Shown here: in pieces, positions 6,714 through 12,677 of the stretch | Numbering within the stretch: position 1 is the first letter of the stretch | Layout: each line of letters begins with the position of its first letter | Assembly: GCA_964603785.1 (NCBI GenBank) | Contig: CAZRWD010000019.1 | Location: 1-13,060, forward strand | Origin: CAZRWD01 sp964603785 | GTDB lineage: Bacteria; Fermentibacterota; Fermentibacteria; Fermentibacterales; Fermentibacteraceae | DNA length: 13,060 nt | Direction: 5' to 3' | Notes under the pieces: model-generated | What the model was told of the DNA's origin: nothing | Seen by the model: only the letters and a program-made list of their open reading frames with translations | Database searches by the model: none | Translations under genes and position numbers: made by a program

Positions 6714-7099
6714 CACGGTCCGTCTTGCCGGAGGATACCCGCCTCGACGGCTGCTCTGCGGATCTCACCCAGCAGCTTGATCGACCCCACGACCGCCATG
6801 ACCCACCCCACGGGATAAGGAATCAGCAGGAGCGACCACCACACCGACCTGCCGGTGTCTCCGCCGAGGCCGCCCATGGCGCTGATCCCGATCATGAGTG
6901 CGACACCGATGACGATGAGGATCATCGCACGCAGAAGCAGCCTCCTGTGCGCGCTGCGGCCGACGGTCGCCCCGGCGAAGGCCAGGATGCTTCCCAGCAC
7001 GATGACGACAGACCCCTCGAGGGGGTCGATGATCCCGACGATCAGCATCACGAGACCAGCTATCGAGAGAACCTTCGGCGAGAATCTCAAACTGTTCAT
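6713..7099 (-). CDS. Small four-helix membrane protein of unknown function
   Basis: This encodes 128 residues from the ATG at 7099, with AAAGGG (7106-7111) six bases upstream. An in-frame extension to 7174 lacks an SD and overlaps the promoter, so I exclude it. Four hydrophobic segments are visible: SIAGLVMLIVGIID, GSVVIVLGSILAFAGAT, AMILIVIGVALMIGISA and SLLLIPYPVGWVMAVVGSI. An Arg-rich loop (RSAHRRLLLR) separates the second and third. The C-terminus is a short amphipathic helix (LLGEIRRAAVEAG). No family is recognised. Its stop overlaps the ATG of the S41-like gene by one base, so the two are probably translated together and may act in the same envelope process. Confidence 0.78.
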   Translation of the reverse strand: MNSLRFSPKVLSIAGLVMLIVGIIDPLEGSVVIVLGSILAFAGATVGRSAHRRLLLRAMILIVIGVALMIGISAMGGLGGDTGRSVWWSLLLIPYPVGWVMAVVGSIKLLGEIRRAAVEAGILRQDGP

Positions 7100-7145
7100 G
7101 ACGCCCTTTCGACAGTGAGCTGGTGAGGATCGACGCGACGCATGC

Positions 7146-7174
7146 ATGATACTTCCGCGGACTGCACCCTGCAA
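7146..7174 (-). promoter_or_regulatory. Sigma-70-type promoter of the membrane protein/S41 operon
   Basis: On the minus strand, TTGCAG (7169-7174) and TATCAT (7146-7151) are separated by 17 bases. The predicted transcription start is near 7139, about 40 bases upstream of the ATG at 7099. Confidence 0.55.
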
Positions 7175-7249
7175 CGCTGGACGGCATTAGCCGGCGACCC
7201 GCCCGTCGTGCATAGTAGCTGCTAGTCTTCGACGGAGGTGCTGTTCCCC

Positions 7250-8338
7250 GTGAGAGCCCCGAAGGTCATCCTGATCGTGATGCTCGCCTCCGCCGCTTCG
7301 CTCGCCGACGCACCTCCAGGCTACTACGACCCGGCGGCGGGCCTCACGGGCGAAGCCCTCCAGGCCGCCCTGCACGACATCATCGACGACCACACCGTGA
7401 TAAGCTACGACTACGTCTGGCTGGCCTTCTACACGACGGACGACAAGCCGAACGGCATGGTCTGGGACATGTACTCCGACATCCCGGGAGGCACGCCACC
7501 GTACGAGTACGAGTTCGGCGACGACCAGGGCGGGTCGGCCGGCGGCGAGGGCGAGGGATACAACCGCGAGCACTCCTGGCCCCTGAGCTGGTTCGGGTCG
7601 GGCGCCCCGATGAACACCGACCTGTTCCAGATCTACCCCACCGACATCTACGTGAACAACCGCAGGGCGAACTACCCCTACGGCGAGGTGAACTCCCCCA
7701 CCTGGGTCTCGCTCAACGGCAGCCGCCTGGGGCCGTGCGCCTGGCCCGGTTACTCCGGGACGGCCTTCGAGCCGCGTGACGAGTTCAAGGGCGACTTCGC
7801 GCGCACATACTTCTACATGGCGACGAGGTACTACGGCGAGGACTCCTCCTGGCCCGGGAGCCCCATGACCGACGGCTCCCAGCTCCTGCCATGGGCCGAG
7901 GCGATGATGCTCTCGTGGCACCAGTCCGATCCCGTGAGCACGAAGGAGCTGGACAGGAACGAGGCCGTCTGGGACATCCAGGACAACCGCAACCCGTTCA
8001 TCGATCATCCCGAGTACGCCCTGCTGATGTACGATCCGACCTCGGTCGAGGAGGACCCGGTGCCGCCCGAGGCGTCGGTCTCGGTGCGGCCCAACCCCGC
8101 TTCCGGACCGGTCACGATCGGCGTCGACATCCCTTCGCAGACTCCGGTCACGGTCTCCGTTTACGACCTGGCCGGAAGACTCGTCGATACGGTTCTGGAT
8201 GGAGAGGTGCTCGCACCGGGCACTCACGAGCTCGTCTGGAGCGCAGCCGGGGACGATGCGTTCGCCCCGGGCATGTATCTCGTGAGGCTGGTCACACCCT
8301 CCTCTCTCGATGCGGCGAGGGTGCTGATCCTCAGATAG
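7250..8338 (+). CDS. Secreted endonuclease I family nuclease with FlgD-like C-terminal domain
   Basis: This encodes 362 residues from the GTG at 7250. The GTG at 7238 overlaps the SD itself (GGAGGT, 7234-7239) and cannot be used. Residues 1-20 are a signal peptide. Residues ~25-262 match endonuclease I (EndA/NucM/Bsn), His-Me finger nucleases that cut DNA and sometimes RNA non-specifically with Mg2+. Motifs are YNREHSWPLSWF (104-115; Glu107, His108 as general base), NTDLFQIYPTDIYVNNRRAN (122-141; Asn136 as probable metal ligand), FEPRDEFKGDFAR (173-185) and IQDNRNPFIDHPEYA (243-257). Residues 275-362 form a separate beta-sandwich beginning RPNPASG, with VSVYDLAGRLV and GMYLVRL, of the FlgD-Ig/secretion-tail type found in FCB bacteria. 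The nuclease is therefore probably extracellular or surface-bound, for nutrient DNA use or defence (inference). Confidence 0.93.
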   Translation: MRAPKVILIVMLASAASLADAPPGYYDPAAGLTGEALQAALHDIIDDHTVISYDYVWLAFYTTDDKPNGMVWDMYSDIPGGTPPYEYEFGDDQGGSAGGEGEGYNREHSWPLSWFGSGAPMNTDLFQIYPTDIYVNNRRANYPYGEVNSPTWVSLNGSRLGPCAWPGYSGTAFEPRDEFKGDFARTYFYMATRYYGEDSSWPGSPMTDGSQLLPWAEAMMLSWHQSDPVSTKELDRNEAVWDIQDNRNPFIDHPEYALLMYDPTSVEEDPVPPEASVSVRPNPASGPVTIGVDIPSQTPVTVSVYDLAGRLVDTVLDGEVLAPGTHELVWSAAGDDAFAPGMYLVRLVTPSSLDAARVLILR

Positions 8339-8341
8339 CCT

Positions 8342-8369
8342 TCGCCCCGGCCGTCTCCGGCCGGGGCGA
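8342..8369. terminator. 12-bp perfect hairpin between convergent genes
   Basis: Bases 8342-8353 and 8358-8369 are exact inverted arms (TCGCCCCGGCCG and its complement) around a four-base loop. The hairpin starts three bases after the nuclease stop and lies 28 bp before the end of the convergent regulator gene, so it may serve both. No T-tract follows on either strand, so termination may need a factor. Confidence 0.65.
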
Positions 8370-8397
8370 CATGCCGGCGCAGCGCGACCGAGGTCCG

Positions 8398-8724
8398 CTA
8401 TCCGCCCATCAGATCGCCCAGGGCCTCGAAATGGCTCCTGAGACCCTCTCGGCCTCCGGCGGTAAGGGTGTACCAGGTGACCGGCCTCCTGTCCCGGAAC
8501 TCCTTCCGGACCTCCAGGAACCCCTCCTCCTCGAGCTTCCGGAGCTGGGCTCCCAGGCTGCCGTCCGTCTCCTCGAGCAGCTCCTTGAGCCTGGAGAACG
8601 AAAGCGCGGTGTGCCTCGAGAGCAGCACGCAGATGCCGAGCCTCACCCTGTGCGACAGCAGGCTGTTCAGGCCCCCCAGGGCGCCGATGATGCTTCCGTC
8701 GACGTCAGCCGGCGCTCCCGGCAT
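8398..8724 (-). CDS. Winged-helix transcriptional regulator (HTH_34-like)
   Basis: This is a 108-residue cytoplasmic DNA-binding protein. The order LNSLLSHRVRLGICVLLSR (19-37), LSFSRLKELLEETDGSLGAQ (41-60, helix-turn-helix), LRKLEEEGFLEV (61-72, end of recognition helix and wing) and TWYTLTAGGREGLRSHFEAL (83-102) is that of the small MarR/ArsR-like family with 'winged helix DNA-binding domain' (PF13601, from memory). Such proteins usually bind as dimers and repress their own operon. The gene begins inside the end of the upstream membrane-protein gene (20-bp overlap), which implies coupling. The palindromes at the operon promoter are the obvious candidate targets (inference). The start is the first ATG, with a G-rich GGGAGG...GAGG leader. 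Confidence 0.88.
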   Translation of the reverse strand: MPGAPADVDGSIIGALGGLNSLLSHRVRLGICVLLSRHTALSFSRLKELLEETDGSLGAQLRKLEEEGFLEVRKEFRDRRPVTWYTLTAGGREGLRSHFEALGDLMGG

Positions 8725-9271
8725 GACCTCTCCCCCTCCCCAGGGCTATGCCCAGAAGGGCGCCCGACGTGAGCACGCCGGTGGCGGTCCATGCATAGGG
8801 CAGCTCGACCAGCGTGGCCATGAACCCGGCCATCATCACCCCGCCCAGCCAGAGGAAGTTGCGGTCGAAGTGCACCCCCGCGGTCCACCATCCGAAGGCC
8901 ACCACGAGCAGGATGACCTGCCCGAGCACGGCTCCCTCCACGAATCCCGCCACGGTCAGCAGCACGGCGAGCATCACCGCGGCGAGCATCCCTCCCCAGT
9001 GCAGGGCGTGCCTGACACCCTCGTCGCGGTCGAGCTGACCCATCCTGACGCCGGCCCGGTGCCCGAGGACCCCGCTCAGTATCCCGCCACCGGGCCCTGC
9101 GATCATCCAGAACCAGGGCGTCAGCCCCGGGGCGAAGTCGACCAGGGCGAAGCCCGCGAGCACCAGGATCGCCCAGAGCACGTAGACCGACCTGGGGAAC
9201 GACCCCGTTCCGTCCTTCTCCACGATGCTGCGCACGTAGCGGATGTCCGACTGGATGGTTCCTGCGTCCAT
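8705..9271 (-). CDS. Six-TM membrane protein, partner of the HTH_34 regulator
   Basis: This encodes 188 residues from the ATG at 9271. AAAGGAG lies five bases upstream, whereas the in-frame GTG at 9277 abuts the SD and is less likely. After a charged cytoplasmic N-terminus (IQSDIRYVRSIVEKDG), hydrophobic segments lie near 29-46, 51-71, 91-110, 113-133, 139-157 and 159-178, many with Trp and Gly. The C-terminal tail is Gly/Arg-rich. No catalytic or transport motif is recognised. Membrane proteins of this sort are commonly found directly upstream of an HTH_34 regulator in one operon, and that is seen here. The function is unknown; sensing or transport under control of the regulator is speculation. 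Confidence 0.82.
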   Translation of the reverse strand: MDAGTIQSDIRYVRSIVEKDGTGSFPRSVYVLWAILVLAGFALVDFAPGLTPWFWMIAGPGGGILSGVLGHRAGVRMGQLDRDEGVRHALHWGGMLAAVMLAVLLTVAGFVEGAVLGQVILLVVAFGWWTAGVHFDRNFLWLGGVMMAGFMATLVELPYAWTATGVLTSGALLGIALGRGRGHAGSAG

Positions 9272-9284
9272 GTTCACTCCTTTC

Positions 9285-9298
9285 TCAGAGTACTCTGA
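9285..9298. promoter_or_regulatory. 14-bp palindromic operator TCAGAGTACTCTGA
   Basis: This is a perfect palindrome immediately downstream of the -10 of the membrane/HTH operon, where transcription should start. A second, looser inverted repeat, GAGT-N6-ACTC (9305-9318), lies in the spacer of the same promoter. Two sites that would occlude RNA polymerase suggest repression, most simply by the operon's own winged-helix protein. Confidence 0.5.
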
Positions 9299-9326
9299 TT
9301 ATTAGAGTGTATCGACTCCTCGTCAA
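9298..9326 (-). promoter_or_regulatory. Strong sigma-70 promoter of the membrane protein/HTH operon
   Basis: On the minus strand, TTGACG (9321-9326) and AATAAT (9298-9303) are separated by exactly 17 bases. This is the best match to the sigma-70 consensus in the window. It gives a very short leader that holds the operator palindrome and the AAAGGAG site. Confidence 0.65.
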
Positions 9327-9391
9327 CCCCCCGGGAACCATCCGCGGACTTGATCGTTGAAAATGTGCCACTCATGAAGGAGGGAGTCGCC

Positions 9392-9631
9392 ATGAAGCTG
9401 CTCGTGGTCATGCCGAGGCTCCCGGCGGAAGCGATACGGAGGTCCTGATCCCAGGTCCTCGCCGCTTCCGGCGGAAGCGGGATGTCGATGGACAAGGCCT
9501 ATCTGAACGTGGACGAGGGATTCGCCTGCTGCTGCTGGACAGCCCCATCGGTCCAGGCGCTGACCGAGCTGTTCGACAGGGCGGGAGCCCCCCACGAGAG
9601 GATCATCCCCGTGGAGGAGATGACGGCCTGA
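9392..9631 (+). CDS. DUF4242-like small protein with in-frame UGA (candidate selenoprotein)
   Basis: From the ATG at 9392, with AAGGAGGGAG (9377-9386) ideally placed, the frame reads MKLLVVMPRLPAEAIRRS, then TGA (9446-9448, codon 19), then 60 more sense codons to TGA at 9629-9631. The part after the UGA (DKAYLNVDEGFACCCWTAP, then a helix ending GAPHERIIPVEEM) has the look of DUF4242, small ferredoxin-like-fold proteins of ~80-90 residues (one, SCO4226, is reported to bind nickel). The two halves make up one family-sized domain of 79 residues. From memory, a common DUF4242 subfamily reads 'AISQKSC-VL' where this reads AIRRS-UGA-SQVL, so the UGA replaces a conserved Cys. A hairpin follows at 9462-9480. 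Alternatives are a nonsense mutation, a base-call error, or initiation at the ATG at 9482, which has a poorer SD and would lose the first strand. Confidence 0.55.
9462..9480 (+). promoter_or_regulatory. Hairpin after in-frame UGA (bacterial SECIS candidate)
   Basis: CCGCTTCC (9462-9469), loop GGC, GGAAGCGG (9473-9480) form a perfect 8-bp stem. It begins 13 bases after the UGA, and the apical loop starts 21 bases after it. The first two loop bases are G. Known bacterial SECIS elements sit just downstream of the UGA inside the coding region and carry G early in the apical loop, so geometry and loop agree. The three-base loop is at the small end. Confidence 0.4.
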
Positions 9632-9649
9632 GACAGGGCCGTCGAAGGG

Positions 9650-9686
9650 ACGGGCCGGACCCCCTGGTCCGGTCCGTTTCCTTCCT
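9650..9686 (+). terminator. Rho-independent terminator of the DUF4242-like gene
   Basis: Bases 9650-9661 and 9666-9677 pair over 12 positions (one G-T wobble) around the loop CCCT. A pyrimidine tract, TTTCCTTCCT, follows. It lies 18 bp after the stop and before the convergent lipoprotein gene. An independent transcription unit ending here argues that the small UGA-containing gene is a real gene. Confidence 0.75.
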
Positions 9687-9712
9687 GAATCGATTCGAGA
9701 GGCACCGGGGCT

Positions 9713-10156
9713 TCAGCGCGTGGCTACCACCTGCAGCGTGTAGGTGCCCGTATCGCCGCCCGTGGCGTAGATCCTGGCCTCGTAGTCCCCGCCCGCTGCG
9801 AGGGTGTAGGCCAGGTTATCCCCCGTCGGATACTCCGCGTCCCACTCGGCGAGCACCGCGCCGGTCGACGACTCGACGAGCTTCAGTATCGGGCTGAATC
9901 CCTCCGCCGTCGCCAGGAAGCTGACCCTGTCCATCGCCTCGCCACTGAACACGAAGGCGTCGTAGGGCAGGTTCATGTGGTTCGGATCCGTGGTGTCCCC
10001 GGGACCGACCTCTCCCGCCTCGTCGACCAGGATCCTGCCGACACCCACGTTAGCCTCCGGACTCCCGTCGGGGGTGGCGTCGGAGCCCCCGCCGCAACCC
10101 GCTGCCGCAGCCAGGACAACGGCCATAACGAGCGAGCCGATAGTTGGATATCTCAC
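9713..10156 (-). CDS. Lipoprotein with pre-peptidase C-terminal (PPC)-like domain
   Basis: This encodes 147 residues from the GTG at 10156. GGAGGG (10162-10167) lies six bases upstream and gives a clean lipoprotein signal (MRYPTIGSLVMAVVLAAAAG|Cys21). A further-upstream ATG at 10183 has no spaced SD and would add nine residues. After a Gly/Asp/Pro linker, residues ~60-147 contain DAFVFSGEAMDRVSFLATAE and YTLAAGGDYEARIYATGGD, ending TGTYTLQVV. This is the jelly-roll PPC pattern (D-x-Y-x-F...G-x-Y-x-L-x-V). PPC domains usually accompany secreted proteases, but this one stands alone on a lipid anchor, implying a binding role. It is the last gene of a probable three-gene minus-strand operon. Confidence 0.82.
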   Translation of the reverse strand: MRYPTIGSLVMAVVLAAAAGCGGGSDATPDGSPEANVGVGRILVDEAGEVGPGDTTDPNHMNLPYDAFVFSGEAMDRVSFLATAEGFSPILKLVESSTGAVLAEWDAEYPTGDNLAYTLAAGGDYEARIYATGGDTGTYTLQVVATR

Positions 10157-10195
10157 CGGGACCCTCCATTCACGAGGATGCATCCTGCCATTCTC

Positions 10196-10855
10196 TCAGC
10201 AGCTGACGGAGAGGATCGACGCAGACTCGACCACCAGCCTGCCCCCGCGGGCCTGCCCCGAAAGGAACAGTCTGTAGCAGAACCTGCAGGCGTAGTGGGG
10301 CCTGTCGTTCAGCACGAGGTCGACGCGGCCGTCGCCGTCCAGGTCGCCGGCCCAGACGACGCTCACTCCCTCGCCATACCCGTCCGTGTAGATGTCGGAG
10401 AGCCTCTGCCTGAGGCCACCCTTCTCCAGGAAGACCCCCTTGTCCTCTGTCTGAAGGCTGCCATACGCCCCGAGGGAGATGGTGGTTTCCGGCAAGAGAT
10501 CGGAGGAATCGACCGTGACCGATCCGACCGGGCCGGCGACCAGCGCAGACCCGGGCGGAGGCAGGAGCATGAAGACGGGCTGTACATGCTCCGACGCCGC
10601 CGAGACCACCTTACCAGTCATCTCATCACCCTCGTCGAAGTACGGATCCACCGAGGGCTCCACCTGCAGGACACAGCCCCTCAGCAGGCAGCCGCAGTCC
10701 GTCTCGAAGAGCCCCAGCCAGACTTCTCCGCTGCGGCCCTTCACCTCCCATCCGTGGTACTCGCCCGGGACCAGCATCCTGATCGAGACGGGCGGGGGAG
10801 CGTGGGGCTGCTCGAATGACAGTACGGCGAGACAGAGGGTCATCAGCAGGTTCAT
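10196..10855 (-). CDS. Exported protein with FG-GAP/EF-hand-like calcium motif
   Basis: This encodes 219 residues from the ATG at 10855, where GGGGAG lies five bases upstream. The longer frame to 10900 adds a Pro-rich stretch without an SD. Residues 1-13 are hydrophobic and form a short signal peptide. Near the C-terminus, VVWAGDLDGDGRVDLVLND (167-185) is a typical VCBS/FG-GAP strand with an EF-hand-like D-x-D-x-D-G calcium loop. Cysteines at 54, 56, 61, 190, 193 and 219 (DCGCLLRGC, CRFC) could form disulphides. Residues 30-150 are not recognised. The gene sits between two lipoprotein genes with 39- and 58-bp gaps, probably in one transcript. Confidence 0.72.
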   Translation of the reverse strand: MNLLMTLCLAVLSFEQPHAPPPVSIRMLVPGEYHGWEVKGRSGEVWLGLFETDCGCLLRGCVLQVEPSVDPYFDEGDEMTGKVVSAASEHVQPVFMLLPPPGSALVAGPVGSVTVDSSDLLPETTISLGAYGSLQTEDKGVFLEKGGLRQRLSDIYTDGYGEGVSVVWAGDLDGDGRVDLVLNDRPHYACRFCYRLFLSGQARGGRLVVESASILSVSC

Positions 10856-10913
10856 CGACGCTCCCCTGGCGGGTGCCGGAAGCCCGATGGGACACGACAC
10901 CCTTGAATCGCGA

Positions 10914-11288
10914 TCATCTGCCTACCCACCACCTGCCGTCGATCAGCTCCATCTCGACCTCCATCTCCATTCCGGCGATGGAGGCCTCGGCCTGAGCACC
11001 CTGCGCCATGACGACCACCTCGTAGTCGCCCGGAAGGTCCGGCATCCCAGCCTCCATGGCGCTCCGGAAATCCTCCTGCTGCCCGGGGACCACCCACATG
11101 ACCGCACCCTCCAGGTCTCCCTCGTCGACGGCTGCATAGAAGGCTTCGGCGACCTCGATCGGACTGGACAGGTCCACGGAGGGTTCGTACGTCCCGTCCC
11201 TCGAGCCCTCGGAGGCGGCATTGTCGCCTCCGCAGCCTGTCACGAGACAGGCGGTGAAGATCAGCACGGCGAGTCTGATCCTGGGCAT
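10914..11288 (-). CDS. Small lipoprotein with NTF2-like (DUF4878-type) domain
   Basis: This encodes 124 residues. The N-terminus, MPRIRLAVLIFTACLVTG|Cys19, has a canonical lipobox (LVTGC), followed by a flexible Gly/Ser/Asp linker. Residues ~42-124 begin SPIEVAEAFYAAVDEGDLEG and end MELIDGRWWVGR. Such a start and end are typical of NTF2-like/DUF4878 folds in lipoproteins (a helix with 'A-x-x-F-Y-x-A-x-x-x-G-D', then strands ending 'D-G-x-W-x-V'). GGAGGT at 11293-11298 fixes the start. It is the first gene of the three-gene minus-strand group. Ligand and role are unknown. Confidence 0.82.
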   Translation of the reverse strand: MPRIRLAVLIFTACLVTGCGGDNAASEGSRDGTYEPSVDLSSPIEVAEAFYAAVDEGDLEGAVMWVVPGQQEDFRSAMEAGMPDLPGDYEVVVMAQGAQAEASIAGMEMEVEMELIDGRWWVGR

Positions 11289-11330
11289 GGCGACCTCCCG
11301 GAGAGGTTTGCAGTCATTCCCTCTGCGCCG

Positions 11331-11358
11331 AAACTACACATCGCCGGGCGAACGACAA
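11331..11358 (-). promoter_or_regulatory. Possible sigma-70 promoter of the lipoprotein operon
   Basis: On the minus strand, TTGTCG (11353-11358) and TAGTTT (11331-11336) are separated by 16 bases, about 45 bp upstream of the first ATG of the group. The -10 is only a partial match. Confidence 0.33.
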
Positions 11359-11463
11359 CCCTCCGGCAGGGTGGCGGCCATGCCCGACCGGGCTCCCGGG
11401 CACCTGCCGCATGCACCCGAAGCCCCATCGATCCCCTCCAGACCGTAACCTTCTCACTTCCAT

Positions 11464-11493
11464 TTGCGTCCTTCCCGGGGGATCAGGTATCTC
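11464..11493 (+). promoter_or_regulatory. Possible promoter of the propeller lipoprotein gene
   Basis: TTGCGT (11464-11469) and TATCTC (11488-11493) are separated by 18 bases, 35 bp upstream of the ATG at 11528. It resembles the TTGCA/TATCAT pattern of other genes here but is weaker. Confidence 0.3.
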
Positions 11494-11527
11494 ATCACCG
11501 AAAGGCATTTCCGGAGGGGGTCAAGAG

Positions 11528-12637
11528 ATGGGGAGAGCTGCAGCAGCACTTTCGGCAACGGCGGCGGTAGCGCTTGTCTCCTGCGGGGGGCAGGCTCCGG
11601 TTCCCGTTCCCGAGGAATTCGTGGCTCTGGCGATCGTCGACTCGATCGGCATCGAGCTCGGCGACTCGAACTACGTCTTCGGCTCGATCATGAGCCTCGA
11701 GGAGGGGCCCGACGGCCTCGTGTACGTGCTCGACCGCGCCTGCGGCAGGGTGATGGTCTACAGCCCCGACGGCTCGTTCCTGAGGCAGATCGGCAGCCAG
11801 GGCTCCGGGCCGGGCGAGATGATGAACCCGCTGGCGATGGCCGTGCTCGGAGACGGCAGGATAACCGTATGCGCGGCCTACAACGGCGGGATGTACGTCT
11901 ACACCCCCGAAGGCGAGTGGCAGGGCCTGTCCGCGGAGTTCACCAACAACCCGCCCATGCTGATGGAGGGGGCCGACTCCAACGCCTATGTAGCCCTGAA
12001 GCTGGACGTGGACGTCGACGACTCCGGCAGCCTATACATGCGCGTAAGGATAGGCCGCTACGAGGAGGGCACCGAGCCCGTCACGAGCTACCACGACCAG
12101 ACGATGCCCTTCGACCCCACGGACCTCACTGGGCTGATGCGCGAGTCATACCTGGGCTGGGTCTTCGGGGCCTCCCGGGACGGCCTCGTTGCGATAGCCC
12201 ACCGCAGCAGCTCCGAGTACCGCGTACAGGTCATGCAGCGCGACGGCACCCCGCTGGTAACCCTGGAGCGCGAGCCGGAGCAGGTTCCCAAGACGGAGGA
12301 CGAGGTGGCCGACGAGAAGGCCTTCATCGAGGGACTCCTGCAGAGCATGGGCGCCCAGGGGGTCGTCATAAGCTACGAGCCCGATCCCATGCGCGAGCAG
12401 GTCTTCGGCGCCGGGTTCGACGGGTCGGGCCGCGTCTGGGTGCAGCGTGGCACCACCGACCTCCCGACATTCGACGTGTGGAACCTCGAGGGCGAGCTGC
12501 TCTTCACGGCCCAGGTCGAATCGCCGGGCTCGGACCTCTGGTTCTGGGACGTGGAATGCGGCTCCGAAACCATGTACGCCTATTCGATGGACCCGCAGGC
12601 ATACCAGAAGGTGTACGTCATCCCCCTGCCCGAGTGA
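11528..12637 (+). CDS. Six-bladed beta-propeller (NHL-like) lipoprotein
   Basis: This encodes 369 residues from the ATG at 11528, with GGAGGGGG ending about seven bases upstream. The frame is open further back to 11411, but that stretch covers the promoter and lacks a signal. The N-terminus MGRAAAALSATAAVALVS|Cys19 has a perfect lipobox (ALVSC). The mature protein shows the six-bladed propeller pattern: EEGPDGLVYVLDRACGRVMV, YSPDGSFLRQIGSQGSGPGE (with the diagnostic G-S-G-P-G-E), GRITVCAAYNGGMYVYTPEG, and late blades GSGRVWVQRGT and FDVWNLEGELLF. An Asp/Glu-rich helical insertion (EPEQVPKTEDEVADEKAF) interrupts the blades. It is likely anchored to the envelope; the ligand is unknown. It precedes a nitroreductase gene by 40 bp and is probably in the same operon. 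Confidence 0.87.
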   Translation: MGRAAAALSATAAVALVSCGGQAPVPVPEEFVALAIVDSIGIELGDSNYVFGSIMSLEEGPDGLVYVLDRACGRVMVYSPDGSFLRQIGSQGSGPGEMMNPLAMAVLGDGRITVCAAYNGGMYVYTPEGEWQGLSAEFTNNPPMLMEGADSNAYVALKLDVDVDDSGSLYMRVRIGRYEEGTEPVTSYHDQTMPFDPTDLTGLMRESYLGWVFGASRDGLVAIAHRSSSEYRVQVMQRDGTPLVTLEREPEQVPKTEDEVADEKAFIEGLLQSMGAQGVVISYEPDPMREQVFGAGFDGSGRVWVQRGTTDLPTFDVWNLEGELLFTAQVESPGSDLWFWDVECGSETMYAYSMDPQAYQKVYVIPLPE

Positions 12638-12677
12638 GGGCTGGCTTGTCCCGAACGCTTCCCGGAGGTCGGATCCG

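Noticed and set aside
7187..8227. 346-codon minus-strand frame opposite the endonuclease gene
   Set aside because: The plus strand has intact nuclease motifs; the antisense product is Val/Gly/Arg-rich and motif-free.
9482..9631. Simple short gene starting at the ATG at 9482
   Set aside because: It would discard the strong SD at 9377 and the family's first strand. It is kept only as an alternative explanation.
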